Source: Caldifarciminota bacterium (GTDB lineage Bacteria > Hydrothermota > Hydrothermia > B15-G9 > WFZT01). From it: a stretch of DNA of 23,434 nt. The stretch spans positions 1 to 23,434 of the forward strand of contig JALSOD010000301.1 in NCBI GenBank assembly GCA_026986655.1, written 5' to 3'. A program made the position numbers and the translations under genes. The stretch's first letter is position 1. The number at the start of each line of letters is the position of its first letter. Shown here in pieces: positions 15,117 through 21,514 of the stretch. A model generated the notes under the pieces. That model had not been told where the DNA came from and made no database searches. It was given only the letters and a program-made list of their open reading frames with translations.

Positions 15117-15323
15117 ATGGGCATTTTTATAAACGTAATCGTTGATTCTGGAAAGTGTAAAGTTGCCACCGGTTGTACAGAATGCATTTCAATTTGTCCG
15201 GTTGATATTTTTTTCAAGGATGACCACACCTTAAAAATCAAAGACGAAGATGAGTGTACCCTCTGCTATCAATGCACTGAGATATGCCACGAGAGTGCTA
15301 TTGAGATAGTAAAGAATTATTGA
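15117..15323 (+). CDS. Small 2[4Fe-4S] ferredoxin with unusual first cluster motif
   Basis: 68 residues with eight cysteines. The first motif is Cys14-X5-Cys20-X2-Cys23-X3-Cys27-Pro, three residues longer than the usual CX2CX2CX3CP in its first gap. The second is Cys47-X2-Cys50-X2-Cys53-X3-Cys57, followed by His rather than Pro. It should carry two [4Fe-4S] clusters and move low-potential electrons. The ATG directly follows the sucD-like stop, with GGGAGG 9 nt upstream, so it is co-expressed with the acyl-CoA ligase. Such a protein could be the delta subunit of a 2-oxoacid:ferredoxin oxidoreductase, but no such catalytic subunits adjoin it. It could also serve PFOR nearby. The next gene is convergent and ends 9 nt away with no terminator between. 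Confidence 0.82.
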   Translation: MGIFINVIVDSGKCKVATGCTECISICPVDIFFKDDHTLKIKDEDECTLCYQCTEICHESAIEIVKNY

Positions 15324-15332
15324 AATAGGCTC

Positions 15333-16415
15333 TTAAACATCATATGTTAGAAATTCTGGCCCGTTTTCTGTAATTAGTATGGTATCTTCTTTTTTTACTG
15401 CTCCATTCGGTAGCATTAATGGTGTGTGAATCATTGCCAGTGTCATGCCCGGAATGGGTTTCCACGTCCAGTGGCGTGTAACTATTGTTGTGATGGGTGG
15501 TTCCTCAATAAGTAATCCGACACCGTGTGTGTAACCTTTAATGTAATACTCATCGAGCCCCTTCTCTTCGTAGATTTTCTTTATTTCCGCCTCAATCTGG
15601 GAGAATTTAATACCGGGTTTTGTTAGTTCGAGAGCTTTTTCGTAAGCTTCACTAACGGCTTCAATCCCTCTTCTCGATAGATCGTCCGCTCCTCCAGGAA
15701 TAAACGATCTTGTCATATTGGCGTAGTAATTATCGTAATCTGTACCAATCACAACTGTCAGGAATTTACCCTCTTCCACAAAGACATCTTTAAAGGGCTC
15801 AGCATGTATCCTTGGGCCTGACGAAACATAAACAAGGGGCCATTCACTCCCCTCCTTCATGAGAACATGTCTCACCTCATTTGCAATCTCAAGTTCACTA
15901 ACACCGGGTTTAATAACCTCTTTTGCCCTATCCATACCCTTCATAGCTATCTGACCTGCTACTCTCATTGCTTCTAACTCACATTCATCCTTAACCATCC
16001 TGAGCTGCATAATCAAGGGGAGGGTATCAACAACCTCGACCCCCATGTTAAGTCTTTTAAACAACTCGTGAAATAGGGTATAACTGTCTCTTTCAACTGA
16101 AATTTCAAGCCCCGCAGACATAAAACCGCTCTTTCGGATCCATGATGAAATCTCCACCATCAGCTCTTCCACTTTCTGATACTCCCTTACATCTTCAATC
16201 CAACTCTTTTGCTTGAAAAGATCAGTCTCGTTTTTAAAAACCATAACCCATGGCTCTCCTTCCTGGGGAATCATCAGAGCAGGTCTGAGCCATTTAACAC
16301 CGGTAAAGTAAATAAAAGTAGAGACTGTTCTTACAACGGCAGCTTCAATATTATTTTCTCTAAGAAGCTCCTGAAATCTTTCCACTCTCTTTCTGTAAAT
16401 CTCTTCTCTACACAT
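15333..16415 (-). CDS. M24 (Xaa-Pro peptidase/creatinase fold) protein with altered metal site
   Basis: 360 residues from ATG 16415, chosen because GGAG precedes it by 9 nt; an in-frame ATG at 16430 has no such site. The N-terminal creatinase-type domain is followed from about 140 by a pita-bread domain: LRMVKDECELEAMRVAG, KPGVSELEIANEVRH, YVSSGPRIHAEP, THGVGLLIEEPP, and KKEDTILITENGPEFLT. Of the five dinuclear-metal ligands, alignment by eye gives Asp to Val222, Asp to Asn233 (in ANMTRSF), His297 kept, Glu of the TIEPG motif lost (I329 in MIHTP), and Glu343 kept. A classical metalloaminopeptidase is therefore unlikely. It may be a metal-independent creatinase-like hydrolase, a lyase, or a non-enzymatic member. 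No signal peptide: cytoplasmic. It is convergent with the ferredoxin gene, 9 nt apart. Confidence 0.8.
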   Translation of the reverse strand: MCREEIYRKRVERFQELLRENNIEAAVVRTVSTFIYFTGVKWLRPALMIPQEGEPWVMVFKNETDLFKQKSWIEDVREYQKVEELMVEISSWIRKSGFMSAGLEISVERDSYTLFHELFKRLNMGVEVVDTLPLIMQLRMVKDECELEAMRVAGQIAMKGMDRAKEVIKPGVSELEIANEVRHVLMKEGSEWPLVYVSSGPRIHAEPFKDVFVEEGKFLTVVIGTDYDNYYANMTRSFIPGGADDLSRRGIEAVSEAYEKALELTKPGIKFSQIEAEIKKIYEEKGLDEYYIKGYTHGVGLLIEEPPITTIVTRHWTWKPIPGMTLAMIHTPLMLPNGAVKKEDTILITENGPEFLTYDV

Positions 16416-16443
16416 TTTAAAATTCTCCATTTAGTGTGTCATA

Positions 16444-16476
16444 ATCATGAAATACTTGACTAATTTTGTCAAGTAT
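16444..16476 (-). promoter_or_regulatory. M24 gene promoter overlapped by a perfect inverted repeat
   Basis: Minus strand: TTGACA (16472-16467), 17-nt spacer, CATGAT (16449-16444), start near 16437, giving about 22 nt of leader to the ATG at 16415. ATACTTGAC (16452-16460) and GTCAAGTAT (16468-16476) are perfect inverted copies separated by 7 bp. They cover the -35 box and most of the spacer, a repressor-like position. Confidence 0.6.
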
Positions 16477-16552
16477 AAAATTGGGTGGTTGGAAAAATAT
16501 AAGCAAGGTAAAATCCCCTTTATCACCTTTTTATTATGTGTAATCCAGTTTA

Positions 16553-16726
16553 ATGATCAAAAATTTACCGAGCACCATTATTATTGGAGGAAATTGTGGG
16601 GTAATGGATGGATATGAGGGCTCATTATTTAAATCGAACCCCAACCCTATATTTATCGATAAAGAACAAAACTGCACTAAATGGATTCAACAGATAGTTG
16701 CTACTTTGCTTCACAGATGCTCATGA
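16553..16726 (+). CDS. Possible small hypothetical protein, 57 residues
   Basis: An open frame of 57 codons from ATG 16553, starting MIKNLPSTIIIGGNCG. A second in-frame ATG at 16604 has GGAGG 13 nt upstream, which would give a 40-residue product. I recognise no family. The composition is protein-like (TIIIGGN, PIFIDKEQNC, KWIQQIV), so it might be a remnant or a true small gene. It lies between two minus-strand genes with no clear promoter or terminator of its own. Confidence 0.2.
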   Translation: MIKNLPSTIIIGGNCGVMDGYEGSLFKSNPNPIFIDKEQNCTKWIQQIVATLLHRCS

Positions 16727-16833
16727 GAAAAATAATTTAATTCTACTCTTTCGAAAAATTGGTTACTCAGGAGTATAAAAATTGTTATTGGAGCAATTAT
16801 AACAGCGAATTTTTAATCAGTTGGGTAATAACA

Positions 16834-16878
16834 AGGCGGGTGAGGGGCGCGGCCGTTGGCCGCGCCCCTCACCCGCCT
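16834..16878 (-). terminator. 21-bp GC-rich triloop hairpin after the 998-residue gene
   Basis: Arms 16834-16854 and 16858-16878 pair perfectly around GTT; the core is GGCGGGTGAGGGGCGCGGCC. It starts 11 nt after the stop. The minus-strand tail is TGTTATTACCC, with no U-run, so termination would depend on the stem itself, or the hairpin may serve as a 3'-end stabiliser. Confidence 0.7.
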
Positions 16879-16889
16879 CTGAAATTAAT

Positions 16890-19886
16890 TCACCTAAGGA
16901 TCGCTATTTTCTTAACTGTCTTGAAATCTCCAGCTCTGTATTCAATAAAATAAATTCCTTCAGAAATCTCAGTTCCATTACTCGTCTTTCCATTCCACTT
17001 CAGGGTATATCTTCCAGGGTTGTACATTCCACTTGCAATATTCGCAACTGTTCTACCGGAAACATCGTATATCCTCAGTGACACGTGCGTCGCCTTTGCA
17101 ACATCAAAAGACAGGGTTACCGGTCCTTTCAGTGGATTGGGGGAAAGCAATCTGAGCGAGAATGTACGAGGTATCATTGTCTCACCACTCTGACCACCTC
17201 CGTAGAGATCAACATAGAATGTATCCACAATCATATTGTTGGTCGGGAATGGATCGTTAGGTACCGCGGCAGTGAGGGTGTAAATATACTCTCCACTTTC
17301 ATATGGAACAAAATCAGGTGAGAAGTATACTATCCTCGTCTCTCCCGGTGCGAGCTGTGAGACTGTAGTGAAATGATTGTAAACAACTGCTCCATTATGG
17401 GTTATGGTAACATTGAGCCTGAAAGTAAGTGAATCATTACTTGATGGTGGATTCCACACATAAGAATAGAGTGTAGTCGTGCCAAGTCCAAGCGTATCGT
17501 GGCTTGCAATGGGTGTTCCACCTACAGTTATGTCATTGGGTAGAGAATAAGCTCCAATAAGCATCACATTATCAATATACCACTCATCATCGTAATCACC
17601 ACGGTACACAAAAGCTATATATACAGTGTCACCAACATAGTTTCCGAGCTCCGTTAGTGGCCCTACCATAGACCATTGCCTCGCAGACGGAGTTGAATCA
17701 GTAAGATCAACCAGCTCTGAGAAGTTCCCATTTCTTGGATCGGGATCATTTACCGAAATCCATAGACCATGATAATGGGTGTATGAAATCCAGTAACCAC
17801 TTTGATAAAATGCAATAGCTGCATTTGAGTCAGCTACGTAGATAGGCCCTTTAACAATCCAGTCATTACAGGAATCTGCAACATTGTCATCATTATGCCA
17901 GATGCTGCAACCTTCGTATGGATCACCATGCCCATAATGAGTTGTATCTGTCCAGAGGTCCCATCCTGTGGGCTCACCATAATTATTCAATGAATCACCA
18001 AGAATGTAACTCGCCCAGCCGATTGGTGGGAACAAACATTCATCGAAGTCATTAATTTCGTTTGGAACAAAAAATGTAGCGCGAGCCGTGTCATTACTGT
18101 TATTCACATCCTGAGTGTACGTAGTGTAGAATACCGCTTCAAATAATCCTTTTTCACTCATGGCATACGTGGAAAAGACAACAGTATCAACTTCACCTGG
18201 TGCGACGGAAACATTCTGAACCTCAGAATAACACTCATTTGATCCTTTATAGACTTTGAAAGTAACAGAGAAAGCTGCATCTGTGTTTCCAAAGTTTTGA
18301 ACTTCTACTGCAGAAGTAACCGTATCACTTGCGGTATAAAACCCTTGAGGGGCAATAATCTTATTTATCCCTACATCGTAACTTGGCACAAACACCTGAA
18401 ATCCTATACCCGAAAAATCATCTATATACCATCCCTCATAGTTCACAGATCCGTCAGATGCAAGATGGAATCTGATCTGGAAGAAATCCCCGGATGATAC
18501 ATAACTGGAAAGATCAAAGGTTACAAGCTCCCAAGCACCGGTTGATCCTGTAAAACCAGGTCCACCAAGTGCATATACATTATCATCAGGATAACCACCA
18601 TCGGGCTCAACAAGAGTCCATGTTTGACCACCATCAGTTGAAATTTCTACATTCCCACCATCGTATCCAGACTCGATATGGTACCATTGGTAGAAAGACA
18701 AAACAACACTGTCCGACAATGCCTGTAAAGTGGGAGAATACAAATACCAATCAGCACTGTTGGAGTAATTTCCATCTAATACGGTTCCCCAACATTTATC
18801 TCCGGAGTAGGCTGAAGAGGGACCTTCAGAAGGTGTACCCCATTCCCACGTACCTGATTGTGGATCTGCTTGAAAGCCACCAGGGCTATTCTCAAAGTTG
18901 CAAACAAAATCAGCAACGGTGAAAGTTCCAGAAAGCGTGTCGTTGGAAGTATTTTCGTCAGTCGATAATACTGTATAAGCTGTTACATTTACTATTCCTG
19001 TATTATTAAGCGTATAAGAAGGGAAAGTCACAGTATCAACTGCTCCTGCAGAAAGCGTGACATTTTGAGTAGATGTGTAACTACCTATCTCGACCGTGAC
19101 ATCGAAAGAATTTTCAGCCGTCCCATAATTGGTAACTTCAACTTTTGGGGTGACAGTAGAGCCCACTGGGTATACTCCAGTCGGAGAAATAATTTTAGAA
19201 ACGCCAACATCATTGGGAATCTGGACTGATACGGTGACATCGTCAATATAAATACTATAGCCGTAATCACTATAAGCATGAAATGCTAACGTAACTGTTT
19301 GTCCTTGATAAGAACTTAAATCAATTGTGTGTTCATACCATCCAGTATTTGATGTTGTATAGCGTAAATAACTTGCAAGCGGTGTCCAATCGCCATTCCC
19401 AACTTTAATTTCGACCACGAGCGAATCATCATAGTAAGAGCCGTAGTTCATGTGATACATCCAGAAAGATAAGATTGGGTTTGTCCCAGTTAAGCTAATC
19501 GTGGAGGTTATCAATCTACTGTTATAACCTGATGAGGCATAAAAACAATCAAAATATGCTGAAGCAGAGCCTGTATGTGCATGAGAAGTAGATTTCTCCC
19601 AATCATATGAACCCGAGCCAACCTCAGTCGACCAACCAGCAGGAGGAAAATCACTTTCAAAACTTTCATTGATAAGATATCCTTTTGTTCTTCTACCCGG
19701 ATTTAACGAATTACGACTTAATTGTGATGCTAATCCTATTTGCGAATGATGGGGAGTGGGAATTTTTGCATTTTTGTAAGCTATCTCTTTGGTTTGGTCC
19801 CCTGGCTCTGGAGCATGATAACCAGAGTAGGCAAGTCCCACTGTCACAGCTAACATAATCAACGCTTTTACCCATTTAATCCTCAT
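16890..19886 (-). CDS. Large modular secreted protein with C-terminal sorting-type domain
   Basis: 998 residues. A Sec signal peptide (MRIKWVKALIMLAVTVGLAYS) is followed by three jelly-roll modules of the MAM/choice-of-anchor J kind at about 75-218, 330-492 and 612-778. Each has an opening Phe/Glu-rich segment and a closing YIDD or YIDN motif. CARDB-like beta-sandwich modules, with VTNYGTAENSFDV- or VQNFGNTDAAFSV-type segments, follow each at about 222-327, 500-608 and 782-895. The last 90 residues are a FlgD-Ig/type IX sorting-like tail: LLSPNPLKGPVTLSF, VSLRIYDVSGRTV, GRYTLKWNGK, GIYFIEYRAG, ending AILR. No catalytic domain is visible, so it is probably an adhesin or surface-layer-type protein carried across the outer membrane. 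GGAGG lies 8 nt before the ATG. It is the last of three envelope genes in series. Confidence 0.8.
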   Translation of the reverse strand: MRIKWVKALIMLAVTVGLAYSGYHAPEPGDQTKEIAYKNAKIPTPHHSQIGLASQLSRNSLNPGRRTKGYLINESFESDFPPAGWSTEVGSGSYDWEKSTSHAHTGSASAYFDCFYASSGYNSRLITSTISLTGTNPILSFWMYHMNYGSYYDDSLVVEIKVGNGDWTPLASYLRYTTSNTGWYEHTIDLSSYQGQTVTLAFHAYSDYGYSIYIDDVTVSVQIPNDVGVSKIISPTGVYPVGSTVTPKVEVTNYGTAENSFDVTVEIGSYTSTQNVTLSAGAVDTVTFPSYTLNNTGIVNVTAYTVLSTDENTSNDTLSGTFTVADFVCNFENSPGGFQADPQSGTWEWGTPSEGPSSAYSGDKCWGTVLDGNYSNSADWYLYSPTLQALSDSVVLSFYQWYHIESGYDGGNVEISTDGGQTWTLVEPDGGYPDDNVYALGGPGFTGSTGAWELVTFDLSSYVSSGDFFQIRFHLASDGSVNYEGWYIDDFSGIGFQVFVPSYDVGINKIIAPQGFYTASDTVTSAVEVQNFGNTDAAFSVTFKVYKGSNECYSEVQNVSVAPGEVDTVVFSTYAMSEKGLFEAVFYTTYTQDVNNSNDTARATFFVPNEINDFDECLFPPIGWASYILGDSLNNYGEPTGWDLWTDTTHYGHGDPYEGCSIWHNDDNVADSCNDWIVKGPIYVADSNAAIAFYQSGYWISYTHYHGLWISVNDPDPRNGNFSELVDLTDSTPSARQWSMVGPLTELGNYVGDTVYIAFVYRGDYDDEWYIDNVMLIGAYSLPNDITVGGTPIASHDTLGLGTTTLYSYVWNPPSSNDSLTFRLNVTITHNGAVVYNHFTTVSQLAPGETRIVYFSPDFVPYESGEYIYTLTAAVPNDPFPTNNMIVDTFYVDLYGGGQSGETMIPRTFSLRLLSPNPLKGPVTLSFDVAKATHVSLRIYDVSGRTVANIASGMYNPGRYTLKWNGKTSNGTEISEGIYFIEYRAGDFKTVKKIAILR

Positions 19887-19918
19887 TTCACAAACCTCCT
19901 TTTTATTACTAAAATTAA

Positions 19919-19953
19919 AGAAGGGTGGTTATCCTTGTGATAACCACCCTTCT
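19919..19953 (-). terminator. 15-bp hairpin between the PorV/OmpA gene and the 998-residue gene
   Basis: Arms 19919-19933 and 19939-19953 pair perfectly around a 5-nt loop (CTTGT); the stem is AGAAGGGTGGTTATC. It begins 30 nt after the PorV/OmpA stop. The minus-strand tail runs TTTAATTTT, so it can terminate. It is the only hairpin of the set with a loop longer than 3 nt. Confidence 0.75.
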
Positions 19954-19983
19954 GTCAAACCACTTACTTCATCTCCCTATTTA

Positions 19984-21453
19984 TTATTGAGATGCAGGAC
20001 CATTTACAATAACAACCACTCTTCTATTCTCTATTCCAGGAAATCCAGGCCCCTTCCTGTCAGTTAATAAACCTTTATCACCCTTTCCAACGACAATTAA
20101 GTTCTCAGCTGGAATTCCCATTTCAACAAGTGCTTTTTTCACTGCCTCAGCTCTTGCCACAGAAAGTTTGTAATTGTATTCTGGAGAACCGGCTAGATCA
20201 GTATGCCCCTCAAGAATAATTTTCTTTCCCTTATAATATCTTCTGATTATGTCAGCGATATCAGCAACCTTGGTAAACTCTGTTGGAGGAATTTCAGCAC
20301 TGTTAAATGGAAAATGAATTTCAGGAAAATGTATGATTTCTTTTTCCGTCACCACAGTTTTAACTGGCATCTTTGAGCAGATCCTCTTAAGATCGTCAAG
20401 TTTCATATTCATGGAAGTTATGTCCTGTTCAACCTTATCAACTTTCCTTTCAAGAGCGAGGACATGATTCCATTGATCGTCAGCAATTCTAACCGGCCCA
20501 GGCTTTTTCTCGGGTCCAAGTAGTGCCATACTAATTGTTACTCTATGGACACCATCATTCATATCTGTACCGTAATCAACATAAGCATAATCCAGTGAAA
20601 AGTGACCATATTTTAAACCGATTCCTGCTGTTTTCTTTGCCTCATCGACATCATATCCACCTCCACGATAGCCCGCTCTAAGTGCAAGAATTTTCTTTAT
20701 CCAGATTTCGAGTCCGGCATTATAGCGTATATCTTGATAATTTGGATATTGAAGCTCTCCAGCAAGTGTTACATCGAATATGGAGAGATTAAAGAAGTTG
20801 ACAGCAAAACCACCCCTGATGTCGAGTGGTTGCCTTCTATAACTGCTTGAATCGAGAAATCTAATGTGTGTTCCAAGATTTTGAGCTACTAACCCGAAGC
20901 TTACAAAAGCATTGTCAGAAAGCGTTATATAAGGGACGAAAAGTCCAATATCTCCTGCCAATGCACTTGTTGTGTAACCGGCATAATCAAAGTGTTCAAT
21001 CTTCGCATTTAAGCCAACTGATAAATATTTATGAACTCTTGCTGAATATCCAAAAACAAGAGACATATCATAAACACTCAGTTCTGTTTCCTGGTACTGG
21101 TTGTTTGAAATTGGAATAATACTTCCCATGTTGTTATAAAGGATTCCACCTGCGAAATAGCCATATCTGGACGGAAAGCCAAGTCCAAGATAACTCTTGT
21201 AGCTATCATAGATCCACTTCTTATGGGTTGCGGTAAAGTAAGGCTTGTTGAGAAATGCCATAGTAGCAGGATTTGTAAGTAAACCATTGGGATTTGGAAT
21301 AGCGGAGAGTGCCTCTCCCATAGCAACCTGCTGGGCAATGATAGGAACTTCAAAAGGAGTTACAACTGCTGTACCCGCATTATCACTGATAGCTAAGAGT
21401 GGTGTTATCACAAAGGTGAGAGCCAAAGCCATTGATTTAATAAATCTTTTCAT
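19984..21453 (-). CDS. PorV/PorQ-like outer-membrane barrel fused to OmpA peptidoglycan-binding domain
   Basis: 489 residues. A signal peptide (MKRFIKSMALALTFVITPLLA) precedes a barrel domain to about 320. It opens VAMGEALSAIPNPNGLLTNPATMAFL, the start pattern of PorV/PorQ proteins, followed by repeated amphipathic strands such as YGYFAGGILYNNMGSI. A short coiled coil lies near 340-370 (NHVLALERKVDKVEQDI). Residues about 375-485 form a complete OmpA-like domain: IHFPFNSAEI, LEGHTDLAGSPEYNYKLSVARA, VVGKGDKG and ENRRVVVIV, with the Asp and Arg that bind diaminopimelate. PorV in T9SS carries cargo from the translocon to the attachment complex. Here a shuttle-like barrel is tied to peptidoglycan and sits between two cargo-like genes. 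AGGAG precedes the ATG and may be masked by a hairpin. The two parts are clear; a secretion role is inference. Confidence 0.8.
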   Translation of the reverse strand: MKRFIKSMALALTFVITPLLAISDNAGTAVVTPFEVPIIAQQVAMGEALSAIPNPNGLLTNPATMAFLNKPYFTATHKKWIYDSYKSYLGLGFPSRYGYFAGGILYNNMGSIIPISNNQYQETELSVYDMSLVFGYSARVHKYLSVGLNAKIEHFDYAGYTTSALAGDIGLFVPYITLSDNAFVSFGLVAQNLGTHIRFLDSSSYRRQPLDIRGGFAVNFFNLSIFDVTLAGELQYPNYQDIRYNAGLEIWIKKILALRAGYRGGGYDVDEAKKTAGIGLKYGHFSLDYAYVDYGTDMNDGVHRVTISMALLGPEKKPGPVRIADDQWNHVLALERKVDKVEQDITSMNMKLDDLKRICSKMPVKTVVTEKEIIHFPEIHFPFNSAEIPPTEFTKVADIADIIRRYYKGKKIILEGHTDLAGSPEYNYKLSVARAEAVKKALVEMGIPAENLIVVGKGDKGLLTDRKGPGFPGIENRRVVVIVNGPASQ

Positions 21454-21462
21454 ATCTCATCT

Positions 21463-21481
21463 CCTCCCTTCTAAAGGGAGG
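21463..21481 (-). promoter_or_regulatory. Hairpin that can mask the PorV/OmpA ribosome-binding site
   Basis: On the minus-strand RNA, CCTCCCTT (21481-21474) can pair with AAGGGAGG (21470-21463), an 8-bp stem with a 3-nt loop. The second arm contains the Shine-Dalgarno for the ATG at 21453. The first arm shares 4 nt (21478-21481) with the foot of the terminator hairpin, so the two structures partly exclude each other. Confidence 0.4.
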
Positions 21482-21510
21482 GTGGCCGCCGCTTCGCGGC
21501 GGCCACCCTC
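21478..21510 (-). terminator. 15-bp GC-rich triloop hairpin after the repeat-rich secreted protein
   Basis: Arms 21478-21492 and 21496-21510 pair perfectly around TTC; the core is GGTGGCCGCCGC. It starts 4 nt after the stop at 21515. No U-run follows: the minus strand goes on to CCTTTAGAAGGGAGG and the next gene's start. It may attenuate rather than end transcription between the two genes. Confidence 0.65.
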
Positions 21511-21514
21511 ATTT

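Larger units (their letters stand above)
16431..16889. other. Intergenic region between M24 gene and the 998-residue secreted protein
   Basis: 459 bp, AT-rich. It holds the M24 promoter and palindrome at the left end, a possible 57-codon plus-strand frame (16553-16726) in the middle, and the 21-bp terminator hairpin of the secreted-protein gene at the right end. I see no RNA gene, insertion sequence or repeat array. Confidence 0.6.

Noticed and set aside
848..21510. The GC-rich hairpins as a mobile repeat family (REP or MITE)
   Set aside because: Their arms differ in sequence, there are no target-site duplications, and all sit at gene ends, so terminator-like elements explain them better.
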